Source: JANWVO01 sp037446555 | Lineage (GTDB): Bacteria; Acidobacteriota; Terriglobia; Bryobacterales; Bryobacteraceae | Length of the DNA: 64,000 nucleotides | Direction of reading: 5' to 3' | Assembly (NCBI GenBank): GCA_037446555.1 | Contig: JBBIIK010000021.1 | Span: 1-64,000 of the forward strand | Part shown: positions 53,452-62,875 of the stretch, in pieces | Numbering within the stretch: position 1 is the first letter of the stretch | How the letters are laid out: every line of letters begins with the position of its first letter | Position numbers and translations under genes: made by a program | Notes under the pieces: model-generated | What the model was told of the DNA's origin: nothing | Database searches by the model: none | What the model saw: only the letters and a program-made list of their open reading frames with translations

Positions 53452-54243
53452 TCACTCTTGCAGCGGGTCCTCCAGCACGCAGACGAACTCGGCGATGGTG
53501 ACGTAGCGCTCGTCTTCGCGCAGGTCCCAGTCCTGGTATTCGGGATTTTCCGGGTGCATGGTGATCTGTTTGTGGCGCCAGTTGCCGCCATCTGCCACTT
53601 TCTCGCTGGAATACCGCTTGAGGGTGAATTCGCCGCCTTCGTCGAGGGTGGCCATGCGCTGCACGATGAAGATGCCGTTCTTGCGGGATCCGCCGTAATA
53701 GGACCGGAACACGCACAGGGAGCCGTCGGGGATGTCGGGCTCCATGGAATGGCCCTGCACGCGCACCACGAAGAGATCCTCGGAGAGGCGGCGCCGCCCG
53801 GGCACGCGCGCCTCCACCCACTCTTCCGCTTCTTTGGCCTTGTCCGGCCCGAAACCGCCCGCGGCCAGTTCGATAGGGATCAGCGGCAGGTGCGTCTGAT
53901 ATTGCCGCACGCTGGAGGAGACAATCTTGCGGTAGAGCGCCTGCGCCGTGCGTTCCAGATCAATGCCAATGGCCTGGGCAGGATCCGAGACGCGCAGGAA
54001 GTTCGAAAGATTCTCATCCATCCAGCGCAGCAGCGCAGCGCCGCCCATCTCCTCGCCGTAGGTCCGCAACTGTTCCAGCAACGCGCACAGCAGGTCTTTT
54101 TCTTCCCCCGCGAAGTCGTCGATGTCCTCGCGGAAGCGGAACGCGCACTCGTCTGTTTCCGGATCGCAAACCACGACGCCACACTTCTCGCCCAGGGCCT
54201 CCAGCACCCTGGATTCGACCCTGCGCGTGCGTACGGCTTCCAT
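53452..54243 (-). CDS. S24 (LexA/UmuD-like) self-cleaving peptidase without a recognisable HTH
   Basis: The product has 263 residues. The C-terminal half is a LexA-type S24 domain: a possible cleavage bond A128-G129 in LAAGGFG, catalytic serine S166 in VQGHSMEPDIPDGS, and general-base lysine K209 in FTLKRYSS. The N-terminal ~115 residues are mostly helical (EKDLLCALLEQLRTYGEEMG, ENLSNFLRVSDPAQAIGIDL) and lack the LexA winged helix or a phage-repressor HTH that I can identify; DNA binding is therefore unproved. Stress-activated RecA could trigger cleavage. There is no recombination or phage gene nearby. GGGAG abuts the ATG, which is too close for an ideal ribosome site; AAGG further back is better placed. 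Confidence 0.75.
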   Translation of the reverse strand: MEAVRTRRVESRVLEALGEKCGVVVCDPETDECAFRFREDIDDFAGEEKDLLCALLEQLRTYGEEMGGAALLRWMDENLSNFLRVSDPAQAIGIDLERTAQALYRKIVSSSVRQYQTHLPLIPIELAAGGFGPDKAKEAEEWVEARVPGRRRLSEDLFVVRVQGHSMEPDIPDGSLCVFRSYYGGSRKNGIFIVQRMATLDEGGEFTLKRYSSEKVADGGNWRHKQITMHPENPEYQDWDLREDERYVTIAEFVCVLEDPLQE

Positions 54244-54272
54244 CTCCCTTTCGCCTTATCGGCGCGCCCCTG

Positions 54273-55322
54273 TCACGGCGTGAATGGATAATAGCCCTCG
54301 CGCGCCCGCACCTTCACGTTCGGAAGGTTGACGCGCAGCTCGATGCGGCGGAACGGCTTGCGGGTGTCGAGATCGGAGGGGACATACCGCAGAATGTACT
54401 GCGTGGTGATCTCGCCCGCGGTGGCCGCGATGGCGTTCACGATGCCCCGCATGATGGCCGCTGCATAGCCGCCCGTGCCCACCTTCAGGGCATAGTTGCC
54501 TTCGTCGGAGGGGGTCGACAGATAGCCGCTCACGTCGGAGTAGACGTTCTCGAGCGGATAAACCACTCTGCCTCCGGTCGACTCGCACAGCCGCTTCAGG
54601 TTCGCGTCACCGGCGCTGTGGAACCCGAACGCCACCGTCGACACGCCATAAATCGTCACCAGATTCCGCTGCGCGACCTCGACCACCTCGTCGAGCGTCT
54701 TCTTGCTGCTGGTGTCCGTGCCGTCGCCGACGATGACGATGACACGCCGCGGCTCGATTGGCTCGCCCTGCACCAGCGTGCGGCTGGTGCAGGCCGTGTA
54801 GACGGCGTCGAAAAGCGCCGAACTGCCGCCCGGCTTCAGCTTCCTCACCCGGTCGATGATCTTCTCCGGGTCGTCGGTGGTGTTCACCAAAAGCTCGGCT
54901 TCGGTGGAGTAGCTGATCAGGTACCCGGAAAAGCGCTTGTCCGGCTTCCCGTCAGGTTCCATGGTGGCGTCCACCAGCTCGATGATCGCCTCCCGGAACT
55001 TGTCCCAGTGCAGGCGCGTACGGTTGGAGAGATCGATCAGGTAGCCGATCACCACCGGCTGGTTGCGCTCCCGCGTGAAGTAGGTGATCTTCTGCGGCAC
55101 ACCTTCGTCGAGCAGCAGGAAATCCTTCTCATCGAGGTTCGACACGAACCGCCCCTTGTCGTCGGTCACCGTCACGGGAACCACGACCTCGGTTACTGAA
55201 CTCTTGAACGCCTCCTCGGCGCGCATCGCAGGCTTCGCCTGCTGCGCCTGCGTCTGCGCCAGGCACGGCAGGCAGCCCGTCCAGCCCCAGAGCAACAGTG
55301 CTGCCAGCGAAGTCCGCTTCAT
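54273..55322 (-). CDS. VWFA-related acidobacterial secreted protein
   Basis: The product has 349 residues. A signal peptide (MKRTSLAALLLWGWTGCLPC, then LAQ) precedes a short beta region with VVVPVTVTDDKGRFVSNLDE and KDFLLLDEGVPQKITYF, the hallmark opening of the VWFA-related acidobacterial family. A von Willebrand A domain follows: MIDAS-type DLSNR (~105), SALFDAVYTACTS, and VIVIVGDGTDTSSKKTLDEV. The tail (EITTQYILRYVPSDLDTRKP) has the family's end. Acidobacteriota carry many copies; the role is unknown but probably protein binding at the cell surface. It diverges from the TonB-dependent receptor gene over 294 bases. Confidence 0.85.
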   Translation of the reverse strand: MKRTSLAALLLWGWTGCLPCLAQTQAQQAKPAMRAEEAFKSSVTEVVVPVTVTDDKGRFVSNLDEKDFLLLDEGVPQKITYFTRERNQPVVIGYLIDLSNRTRLHWDKFREAIIELVDATMEPDGKPDKRFSGYLISYSTEAELLVNTTDDPEKIIDRVRKLKPGGSSALFDAVYTACTSRTLVQGEPIEPRRVIVIVGDGTDTSSKKTLDEVVEVAQRNLVTIYGVSTVAFGFHSAGDANLKRLCESTGGRVVYPLENVYSDVSGYLSTPSDEGNYALKVGTGGYAAAIMRGIVNAIAATAGEITTQYILRYVPSDLDTRKPFRRIELRVNLPNVKVRAREGYYPFTP

Positions 55323-55445
55323 GGAACGCCCTGCCTTGATTATACGGCTCCCGGCCCTGCGCCCGGCGCCCGCCCGGCCCTTCAGCGTCCGTACTGCGGT
55401 TGCACGCTGCCGATGCCGTCCGGCTAATCGCTCGAAGATGCATTG

Positions 55446-55484
55446 AAGAGTTTTAACTCTTGTTTCCGGAAAACACCCTTGACT
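55446..55484 (+). promoter_or_regulatory. Promoter/operator region of the TonB-dependent receptor gene
   Basis: Two palindromes lie side by side: AAGAGTT-TT-AACTCTT (55446-55461) and TTTCCGGAAA (55463-55472). TTGACT at 55479-55484 is a good -35 box with CATGCT 17 bases on (55502-55507) as a fair -10. Palindromes just upstream of a promoter suggest control by a dimeric regulator. Confidence 0.45.
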
Positions 55485-55616
55485 CGCAGTGCGTTCCGTC
55501 CCATGCTGTAAGCGATTGCGGCCCGTCCGTGACAACGGGCTTTCAACCGGCAGGCGCCCGGACGTCCTGCCGCGAGATGGGAGTTGCTAATTCTCAACGC
55601 CAGAAGAGGTTCCGCG

Positions 55617-58600
55617 ATGAATTCATTGAAGCGTTTGCCAGTATGGGCTCTTCTGCTGTCCGCCTGTGTGTGGGCGCAGCAGGACCGAGCCACCCTTGTT
55701 GGCACCGTCACTGACCCAAGCGGCGCCGTGGTTCCACAGGTCAAGGTCACCATCGTCCAGACCACCACGAATCTCGCGGTGGAAACACAAACCAACGAAT
55801 CGGGGCAGTTCCGTGCGCCGAACCTGCCTATCGGTGAATTCCGGGTGGAATTTGAGGCGCCGGGCTTCAAGAAAGTGGTGCGCGACGGCATCCGCCTGAG
55901 CATCCAGGATGTCGTTCGCGTGGACGTGCGGCTGGAGGTTGGCGCTACTTCCGAATCGCTCACCGTCACTGCCGAAGTGCCGCTCTTGCAGACTGAAACG
56001 CCGGAAGTCGGCCAGGTTCTCGGCACTCGGCAAGTCATCGACCTGCCGCTCGGCTTCAGCGGCGGCCGTTACGCCGAAAACTTCGCCTTCAAGCTCACCC
56101 CCGGCGTCAGCGGCAACAACTGGACCAGCCACATCAACGGCGCGCCGTCCTTCTCCAAGGAGGTGGTGCTGGAAGGCGGTTCGGCCACGATTTACATCAG
56201 CGGCCACATGGGTGAATCGAGCCCGTCGATGGAGGCGCTGGAGGAGTTCAAGATCCAGACCAGCGGCATGAGTGCCGAGTTCACGCGCACCGCCGGCGGC
56301 GTCTTCAACTTCGCCATGAAGTCCGGTACCAACCAGTTCCATGGCAGCGGCATGTTCCAGCTCCACAATGAGAGCTTCGACGCGAACACTTTCGCCAACA
56401 ACTTCTATGGAAGGCCGCGCCGCTACGACCGCCGCCACAACTGGGCGACATCGCTTGGCGGCCCGGTTTGGATTCCCAAGGTGATCAACGGCAAGGACCG
56501 CTGGTTCTTCTACAGCGCCTACGAGAAATACAAGGAGCAGTACGCCGGCGGCGGCTCGCCCACAGTCACCGTTCCGACAGAAGCCTGGTGGAGCGGCGAC
56601 TTCGGCAACTACCTCACCGGGGAGCGGCTCGGCGCCGACGCCTTGGGACGAGATGTCGTCCGCGGCGCTATCTACGATCCGGCCAGCTACCGCCTGGTCG
56701 GCGGCCAGGTGGTCCGCGACATGTTCCCGAACAACGTGATCCCCCAGGCCCGGATGTCCAAGGTCGCTCTCAACCTGCGCGACATCATGCTCAAGCACTA
56801 CAAGCCCGCTCTGCCCACCCTGTTGAACAACTCGTTCTTCCCCGTCTCCAACCAGGCAGGCTTCGAGCAGACGCAGTTCTCCACCAAGAGCGATTTTCAG
56901 ATCAACTCCAACCAGCGTCTGGCGGGCTCGTTCGTTTTCGTGGACCGCCCGCGCACGTTGCTCGATCAGGGCGGCGTGTGGGACTTCAACGATCCCAACG
57001 GCGGCCCGCTGAGCCGCGCGCGGCTCCAGTGGGTGGCATCCCACTATGTCCGCATCGCCCATGACTGGACTGTCACGCCCAGCATCCTGAACCATATGCT
57101 GGTGGCCTACAACCGCCAGATCAACCCGTCTACGTCGAAGCATGTCAAGGAACCCGGCGCGCAGATCCTGGGCATCAAGGGCATCCGCCAGGATCTGAAC
57201 TACCCCGAGATCACCGGCCTGTCGGGGGACCGCGTCAGCTTCCCTACGCTGGGCTACCAGGCCAATGACATCGGCGCCGGCACGGCTTACCAATTCGTCA
57301 ATACCTTGAGCTGGCTGCGCGGCAAGCATGCCTTCAAGTTCGGCTTCGACTACCGCTGGAACGGCCTCAACTGGCGCAACAACGCCGGTCCGGGGCAGTT
57401 CAACTTCTCGGCCGACGTCACCGGGCTGCCCGGTTTCAATCAGACCGGCCATGGCTTTGCGTCGATGCTCCTCGGCCAGGTCACCAGCGCCAGTGTGAAC
57501 ATCGACGTGCCCGTCGGCAGCCAGTTCCCGATGTACAGCTGGTTCGTCCAGGACGACTGGAAAGTCAGCCGCCGGCTCACTCTCAATATCGGCCTCCGGT
57601 GGGACTACCAGCCGCAGGGCACCGAGAAGTACGACCGGCTGCACAACTTCAACCTCGACCTCACCGATCCGAAGTATGGCATCAAGGGCGCGGTGGAATT
57701 CGCGGGAACCGGCCCGGGCCGCATCGGCCGCCGCATGTTCTACGACAACAACCTCTGGACCACCTGGGGGCCGCGGATCGGGTTCGCCTACCAGTTGCCG
57801 GAAGCCACCAGGATGACCATCCGCGGCGGCTACGGCATCTTCTACTCCCCGCGCATCCCCAACGGCTGGTCCGGCGTCCCGTGGGGCAACAAGACCGGCT
57901 TCACCATGACCAACCAGGTGCAGCGTCCAGCCCCCAACCTGCCCGCCTTCAACTGGGACGACGGCTACAACGGCGTTGTTCGCAAGGCCGAACTCGACCC
58001 CTCGCTGGCCAAGTACATCTGGGGCCCGGTGAGCTGGGATCCCAACGGCGGCCGCGTCGGTTACACCATGCAGTGGAACTTCAACTTGCAGCGCGAACTG
58101 CCCGGCCAGATGGTGGTCGACATCGGCTACGTCGGCACGCAGAGCGTCGGCCTGCTGGCCAACGAAATCCGCCGGCCCTGGCAACTGCCCTATTCGGTGC
58201 TTTCGCTGGGCGACACGCTCGGCAGCTGGGTGAACAACGACGCTTCCATCCCCGCGTCGGTCAAGCAGCTCGGCGGGCGGTATCCGTACGGCAACGACGG
58301 CGAATGGATCCCGCTCTATCAGACCCTCTCGCCCTATCCCACGGTCATCTACTGGAGCGCGCTTTATAGCTGGAACGTCCCGCTGGGCTTCTCCAATTAC
58401 CAGGCGCTTCAGCTGCAGTGGAACAAGCGCTACTCCCAGGGGTTGCAGTTCAATTCCAACTACACGTTCTCCAAAACCATGGGCAACGTCAGCTCCACCT
58501 TCGGCGACACCTGGGGCATGAACTCGGGCCGTCCGATGGACTATTACAACCTCAGCCTCGAGAAGAGCGTGATGGAGTACGACCAGCGGCACGTGGTCAA

Positions 58601-59183
58601 GATCGGCGCCTCCTATGACCTGCCTTTTGGCCGCACGCGCACCCGGGGCAAGGACATCCCCGTGTGGCTCGACTTCATCGCCGGCGGCTGGACGTTGCAA
58701 TACATCGGCAACTACTCCTCCGGGCTGCCCATGAGCTTCGGCGCCACCGGCACGCCCAACTCCAACTTCGCCACCAACCGCCCGTTCCTCATCACCGGCG
58801 GCAAGCCCCTCTACAATTCGAGCTTCGACCAGAAGAAGTTCGACATGACCGACCTCAACACCCCGCGGCCGGAAAAGACCTACATCAATACGTCGATGGT
58901 GGTCGACCCGGTGAAAGTGGGCCGCTACGCCCGCGGCAACGCGGCGAGGCTGGTCGACCAGCTGCGCGGCTTTGCCTTCTATAGCGAGGACACCAGCCTG
59001 CAGAAGAACTGGGTCCCGCGCGAAGGCACGCGCGTGCAGTTCCGCGCCGAATTCCTGAACCTGTTCAACCGCCACCGGCTGAGCGGCATCAACACCAGCC
59101 CGGCCAGCCCGCTGTTCGGTCAGGTCTCCGGCGTGAGCGACGACCGGCGGCAGATTCAGTTCGGCATTCGCGCGGACTTCTGA
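55617..59183 (+). CDS. TonB-dependent receptor with carboxypeptidase-regulatory-like N-terminus (Oar-like)
   Basis: The product has 1188 residues. A signal peptide (MNSLKRLPVWALLLSACVWA) is followed by a CarboxypepD-regulatory-like domain (~22-110: ATLVGTVTDPSGAVVPQVKV), a plug domain (~115-240) and a long beta barrel that ends ...RQIQFGIRADF with the terminal aromatic residue needed for Bam assembly. The plug has the family's MEALEEFKIQTSGMSAEFTR and NFAMKSGTNQFHGS blocks. Such receptors import large glycans or bind surface proteins with energy from TonB. No SusD partner is adjacent, as usual in Acidobacteriota. ATG at 55617 is chosen from the signal peptide and AGAGG 8 bases upstream. Neighbouring glycosidase-like genes suggest a glycan substrate. 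Confidence 0.9.
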   Translation: MNSLKRLPVWALLLSACVWAQQDRATLVGTVTDPSGAVVPQVKVTIVQTTTNLAVETQTNESGQFRAPNLPIGEFRVEFEAPGFKKVVRDGIRLSIQDVVRVDVRLEVGATSESLTVTAEVPLLQTETPEVGQVLGTRQVIDLPLGFSGGRYAENFAFKLTPGVSGNNWTSHINGAPSFSKEVVLEGGSATIYISGHMGESSPSMEALEEFKIQTSGMSAEFTRTAGGVFNFAMKSGTNQFHGSGMFQLHNESFDANTFANNFYGRPRRYDRRHNWATSLGGPVWIPKVINGKDRWFFYSAYEKYKEQYAGGGSPTVTVPTEAWWSGDFGNYLTGERLGADALGRDVVRGAIYDPASYRLVGGQVVRDMFPNNVIPQARMSKVALNLRDIMLKHYKPALPTLLNNSFFPVSNQAGFEQTQFSTKSDFQINSNQRLAGSFVFVDRPRTLLDQGGVWDFNDPNGGPLSRARLQWVASHYVRIAHDWTVTPSILNHMLVAYNRQINPSTSKHVKEPGAQILGIKGIRQDLNYPEITGLSGDRVSFPTLGYQANDIGAGTAYQFVNTLSWLRGKHAFKFGFDYRWNGLNWRNNAGPGQFNFSADVTGLPGFNQTGHGFASMLLGQVTSASVNIDVPVGSQFPMYSWFVQDDWKVSRRLTLNIGLRWDYQPQGTEKYDRLHNFNLDLTDPKYGIKGAVEFAGTGPGRIGRRMFYDNNLWTTWGPRIGFAYQLPEATRMTIRGGYGIFYSPRIPNGWSGVPWGNKTGFTMTNQVQRPAPNLPAFNWDDGYNGVVRKAELDPSLAKYIWGPVSWDPNGGRVGYTMQWNFNLQRELPGQMVVDIGYVGTQSVGLLANEIRRPWQLPYSVLSLGDTLGSWVNNDASIPASVKQLGGRYPYGNDGEWIPLYQTLSPYPTVIYWSALYSWNVPLGFSNYQALQLQWNKRYSQGLQFNSNYTFSKTMGNVSSTFGDTWGMNSGRPMDYYNLSLEKSVMEYDQRHVVKIGASYDLPFGRTRTRGKDIPVWLDFIAGGWTLQYIGNYSSGLPMSFGATGTPNSNFATNRPFLITGGKPLYNSSFDQKKFDMTDLNTPRPEKTYINTSMVVDPVKVGRYARGNAARLVDQLRGFAFYSEDTSLQKNWVPREGTRVQFRAEFLNLFNRHRLSGINTSPASPLFGQVSGVSDDRRQIQFGIRADF

Positions 59184-59199
59184 CCCGCTTCTCCCACGA

Positions 59200-59232
59200 G
59201 CCGGGCGTCCGGATTTTTCCCGGACGCCCGGC
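59200..59232 (+). terminator. Hairpin terminator after the TonB-dependent receptor gene
   Basis: A perfect 13-bp stem pairs 59200-59212 with 59220-59232 and has a T-rich loop (ATTTTTC). It is followed by GCCTCTTT, a weak T tract, so termination is likely but may be partial. Confidence 0.6.
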
Positions 59233-59392
59233 GCCTCTTTCCGCGGCCGGCCCGCGGGACCGGCTGGTTGTCGAAATTCCGCGCCTTTTCTTCATTCAAC
59301 GAACCGCAATCTTCCCCCGGGATTCCGGCAATATTTCCGCGATGTTGTAATCCCGTCCCTGCGGCGCGCGTCCTCACAGAAGGAGCGATCCG

Positions 59393-60496
59393 ATGAGAGA
59401 CGCGCGTTCTTTGAGTCGGCACCGGGCCTGGCGGGCAGGCGCTGTGTTCTTTTCGCTCGCCTGCGGGCCGCTGGCGGGTCAAACCTGGCAGATCACTCCC
59501 GCTCCTCGTCTGGAGCTGCCCGTCCGCCCGGATGGAAACAGCGCCACTTTCTGGGCGCAAGGCGCCTTCCACGTCTTCACCTCAACGGGCTCCCCCCTGA
59601 TGATCAGCACGGCCGGCAACCAGTTCACCGAATACGAGAGCCAGCCCGTCGATGTCACCGCCATCGCGCATTCTCCGCTCTGGATGGAAGCGGCGCAGCG
59701 TGCCGGCAACGCGCTGTTCGGCTGGTATCACCACGAGCCGGGCGGCGTGTGCGGTTCCGCTCCCCTCACCAGCCCGAAAATCGGCGCAGCCATTTCCACG
59801 GACAATGGCCGCAGTTTTCAGGACCTCGGCATCGTGCTCGAGTCCGGAGATCCCGTGGATTGCACGGCGAAGAACGGCTTTTTCGCTGGAGGACACGGGG
59901 ATTTTTCGGTCGTTCCGGATCGCCAGCGGCAGTATTTCTATTTTTTCTTCACGAATTACGCCGGGCCGCTGGAACGCCAGGGGATCTGCGCCGCCCGCCT
60001 GGCTTTTCAGGACCGCTTCGCCCCTGCCGGAAAAGTCTGGAAATACTTCGAGGGGCGTTGGGAGGAGCCCGGCCTCGGCGGCCGCTGCACGCCGGTGTTT
60101 CCGGCGCGCCGCGAATGGCAGCGCGCCGACACCGACTCTTTCTGGGGACCGGCGGTGCACTACAACACCTGGCTGCGCCGGTACGTGGTGCTGTTGAACC
60201 GGTCCTGCTGCTCGCCCGGCTGGCCGCAGGAGGGGATCTACATCTCTTTCAGCGACGGTCCGCTGGAGTCCATGCAGTGGACTGAGCCGCAGAAGCTCAT
60301 GGATGGCCGGCAAATCGGATTCCGGCCCGGCTATTATCCGCAAGTTCTGGGCCTGTATCCCGGTGAAACCGATTCGCTGGCCGGACAAAAAGCCCAGCTT
60401 TATATCCACGGAATTTCCGACTGGACCATCACCTTCTTCCGCACTCCCGCGCCTCTCCCGCCGGCATTCGGACTCCGCGGCGGCGGACCGCGCTAG
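59393..60496 (+). CDS. Secreted beta-propeller protein, glycosidase-like
   Basis: The product has 367 residues. The N-terminus (RAWRAGAVFFSLACGPLAGQ) is a signal peptide after a basic head. The rest has repeated short strands with ISTDNGRSFQDLG, an Asp-box-like turn, and text typical of five-bladed propeller glycosidases (GNALFGWYHHEPGG, DSFWGPAVHYNTWLRRYVVL, GIYISFSDGPLESMQWTEPQ). WGPAVHYN recalls GH43/GH32-like cores, but I cannot assign a family or catalytic pair. AAGGAG lies 7 bases before the ATG. It follows the TonB-dependent receptor gene and converges with the PIG-L gene, fitting a glycan-use locus. Confidence 0.65.
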   Translation: MRDARSLSRHRAWRAGAVFFSLACGPLAGQTWQITPAPRLELPVRPDGNSATFWAQGAFHVFTSTGSPLMISTAGNQFTEYESQPVDVTAIAHSPLWMEAAQRAGNALFGWYHHEPGGVCGSAPLTSPKIGAAISTDNGRSFQDLGIVLESGDPVDCTAKNGFFAGGHGDFSVVPDRQRQYFYFFFTNYAGPLERQGICAARLAFQDRFAPAGKVWKYFEGRWEEPGLGGRCTPVFPARREWQRADTDSFWGPAVHYNTWLRRYVVLLNRSCCSPGWPQEGIYISFSDGPLESMQWTEPQKLMDGRQIGFRPGYYPQVLGLYPGETDSLAGQKAQLYIHGISDWTITFFRTPAPLPPAFGLRGGGPR

Positions 60497-60538
60497 CCGC
60501 GCGGACCGGCGCGGTGCCGCGCGTGGCCGTGTCCCTGT

Positions 60539-61387
60539 TTACCGCAGCTTGGCGAAACGCGCCGCGACCTCCTGCTCGAACTCCCGGATATGCGCCACGG
60601 CGAAGTCGAGCGGGTCGATCGAGTCGTCCGTGATCAATGGCGTGAGGTCCATGCCGAAGATGATCGCCTCCGCCTGGTCCACCGCGTGGCTCTGGAAGTA
60701 GGTGGCGTTGGCGCGGCGGCGCCCCAGAGTGGCCAGGTCGTAGCGCTTGCCGCCCGCGATCTGCGAGTCGAACACGCCCAGCAGCGCCGCGGAGAGGTTC
60801 TCGTGGGCGCTGACGTCGAAGACCACCTTCCGCGCGTCCGGCAGCCAGTCCAGATCGCGCCACACCTCGCACCCGAGCAGGCGCGCCGGGCGCTGCTCCC
60901 GCGGCAGGCTGCGGATGGCGGCGATGGCGCGCAGGGCGACGGCGACGTGCGTGTCGTGCTTGTCGCAGAGATTGTGCGTGTAGACGGTCTCCGGGCGCGC
61001 CGTCTCCAGAACCTGCTTCAGGTCCTCCACGGGGTTGCGGTTGGCGCCGTCCTTGATCTCGCGGCTCGGGTAGTCGAGGAAGACGCAGGCGCCGTACTCG
61101 CCGATCATCGCCGCCTTCTTCTGCTCCACGCGCCGCACTCGCATCATGTCGGCGTCGGTATAGTGCGCGTAGTCGCCTTCACGAGCGCTGCCGGCGCCGT
61201 CGGTGACGATCACGCAGGAGAACCACTCCTCCGGCTTCTGGAAGCAGGCCAGAATGCCCTCCATCGCCATGATCTCGATGTCATCCTGATGGGCGCTGAT
61301 GCCCAGCCGCGTCGTGCGGGCCAGGGCCCCGGGCAGCGGCGCCCCGTCGGGAACGTAAATTTCGGAATTTGTTTTGTGGAACTGCAT
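60539..61387 (-). CDS. PIG-L/LmbE-family deacetylase
   Basis: The product has 282 residues. The signature AHQDDIEIMAM (~31-41) supplies zinc ligands His and Asp; a third ligand is in THNLCDKHDTHVAV (~136-149). The family removes N-acetyl groups from GlcNAc-like sugars (PIG-L, MshB, BshB, chitobiose deacetylase). There is no signal peptide, so it acts in the cytosol. It overlaps nothing but lies 11 bases downstream of the ROK gene on the same strand, so sugar phosphorylation or regulation and deacetylation are probably co-expressed; an acetylated amino-sugar pathway is the likely theme. Confidence 0.85.
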   Translation of the reverse strand: MQFHKTNSEIYVPDGAPLPGALARTTRLGISAHQDDIEIMAMEGILACFQKPEEWFSCVIVTDGAGSAREGDYAHYTDADMMRVRRVEQKKAAMIGEYGACVFLDYPSREIKDGANRNPVEDLKQVLETARPETVYTHNLCDKHDTHVAVALRAIAAIRSLPREQRPARLLGCEVWRDLDWLPDARKVVFDVSAHENLSAALLGVFDSQIAGGKRYDLATLGRRRANATYFQSHAVDQAEAIIFGMDLTPLITDDSIDPLDFAVAHIREFEQEVAARFAKLR

Positions 61388-61398
61388 GATGGATCTCC

Positions 61399-62802
61399 TC
61401 AGGGTTTCTTTGCAATCACCGGCAGGCTGGCGGCGGCGATGGACTGCCCCACGCGGCGGCTCTTCTCATCGGGCAGCGCCAGCCGCACCTTCTCCGCCAC
61501 TTCGGGGAACTCCGCCTCCAGCACGCGCCGCGCCTGTTCGAACATGATGTCGCCTCCGGGCCCCGTGGTGACGCGCCCGAGCACCAGAATGTGCTTCAGA
61601 TCGTAGAAGTCCGCGTAGTGCGCCACGGCGTAGCCCAGCTCGGTGCCGATCGTCTCGTAGACCTTCCGCACCAGCGGATCGCCCGCCTGCATGCGGCGTT
61701 GAAGTTCCACCAGCCGCTCAGGCAGCGGCATCGCCGGATCGAACTCGATGCCGGCTTGCGTGGCGATGCGGCTGGCGCCTACCTGCGAGAAATACTGAAC
61801 GCCGCAGCCTGCGTCGCCGCTCCATTCGTCCACGGGCGCGCCGTCGCGGTAATCGACGGGGGCGAAGGCAAGCTCGTTCAGCCAGCCGGTGATGTTGCCG
61901 TGGGTGTCGGCGTAGCCGGCGGCGAGGCTTGACCCCATGGCGATGCCGAGCACCGGGTTGTCGTTCAGCGACATCGAGCCGGCGAGCGCCGTCACTTCGC
62001 CGTCGTTGACCACCTCCAGCGGCACGCCCAGCTCGTCGCGAATGCGCAGGAATAGATCCGCCACCTGCGCGTCAAAGACGTCCTTCGGCACGCCGCGAAA
62101 CAGCGAGGCCACCCGTACGCGGTTGTTGATGTAGACGCCTGCCGCCGAGCCTCCTACCGCGTCCAAACGCGGCAGGCGCGCCGCCGCGCGGCGGATCGAG
62201 TCCATGATTCCCTCGTAGTGGTAGCGCGGGTCCGTCTGTGGGCGCGGGTCCCAGGGCACCTCCTCGCTGAAGACCGGCTCCCCGTCGATCACCGCCGACG
62301 CCTTGCGGTCGCTCGCGCCAAGGTCGAAGCCCACGCGGCATCCGTCGAGGTGGCGCCCCAGCGGGCTGGAGGTCTCCCGTGCAGGAGGCACGTCCCCGGG
62401 CGGCGTGATCTCCACGGTGAACGGGCGCTCGTAGACGCCGCCCATGAACTCATGATCGAAGGCGCGCTCGCCACCGGGTGCGTAAACAGAGCGGAGGTGC
62501 TCACCGATGGCGGCAGGGCCGCCCGCATACACCTTCCATCCGCCGCGCTGCCAGAGCAGGAACTTCACGATCCGTTCGGCGTAGGGCAGGTTCAGCGCGA
62601 AATCGGGCGAGCCTTCCGGCAGCGCCACAGTCTCGTAGCGGGAGACGCTTCCGTCGGAGCGCTCCACGGCGAGCACCAGCGGCACGGCGCCCTGCCGCTC
62701 GGCCAGCCTCCGGAAGGCGCGGTTCCACAGGGAAGCAGGCACGAAACCGGGATCGAGTTCCGGCACGAACTTCGGTTGGACCAGGATTGCGGAAGAAGAC
62801 AT
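61399..62802 (-). CDS. ROK-family protein with N-terminal extension
   Basis: The product has 467 residues, longer than typical ROK kinases (~300). The ROK core begins at ~155: CRVGFDLGASDRKASAVIDG is the phosphate-1 motif, EVVNDGEVTALAGSM (~270) is the catalytic DG region and VLGIAMGSSLAAGY is phosphate-2. The zinc-motif cysteines of classic ROK proteins are not clearly kept. The first ~150 residues (PASLWNRAFRRLAERQGAVP, AERIVKFLLWQRGGWKVYAG) are an extra domain, not an HTH. It may be a sugar kinase or an inactive sugar sensor. ATG at 62802 is used; GTG at 62814 is possible. It diverges from uxaC and leads into the PIG-L gene. Confidence 0.75.
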   Translation of the reverse strand: MSSSAILVQPKFVPELDPGFVPASLWNRAFRRLAERQGAVPLVLAVERSDGSVSRYETVALPEGSPDFALNLPYAERIVKFLLWQRGGWKVYAGGPAAIGEHLRSVYAPGGERAFDHEFMGGVYERPFTVEITPPGDVPPARETSSPLGRHLDGCRVGFDLGASDRKASAVIDGEPVFSEEVPWDPRPQTDPRYHYEGIMDSIRRAAARLPRLDAVGGSAAGVYINNRVRVASLFRGVPKDVFDAQVADLFLRIRDELGVPLEVVNDGEVTALAGSMSLNDNPVLGIAMGSSLAAGYADTHGNITGWLNELAFAPVDYRDGAPVDEWSGDAGCGVQYFSQVGASRIATQAGIEFDPAMPLPERLVELQRRMQAGDPLVRKVYETIGTELGYAVAHYADFYDLKHILVLGRVTTGPGGDIMFEQARRVLEAEFPEVAEKVRLALPDEKSRRVGQSIAAASLPVIAKKP

Positions 62803-62821
62803 CGGGAAACTCACCTTCTCA

Positions 62822-62850
62822 TTATGAACAGCCGCCGGGAGGGATATACT
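62822..62850 (+). promoter_or_regulatory. Candidate promoter of uxaC
   Basis: TTATGA (62822-62827) and TATACT (62845-62850) are 17 bases apart, a good spacing with a strong -10. Initiation near 62857 gives a ~19-base leader carrying GAGG. Confidence 0.45.
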
Positions 62851-62875
62851 GGCATTTCAGACGAGGTGCACCCAT

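Noticed and set aside
55623..59075. A 1150-codon open frame antisense to the TonB-dependent receptor gene
   Set aside because: GC-rich coding DNA often leaves the opposite strand open. The product is low-complexity Val/Ala/Asp-rich text without motifs, and the sense strand is clearly the receptor.
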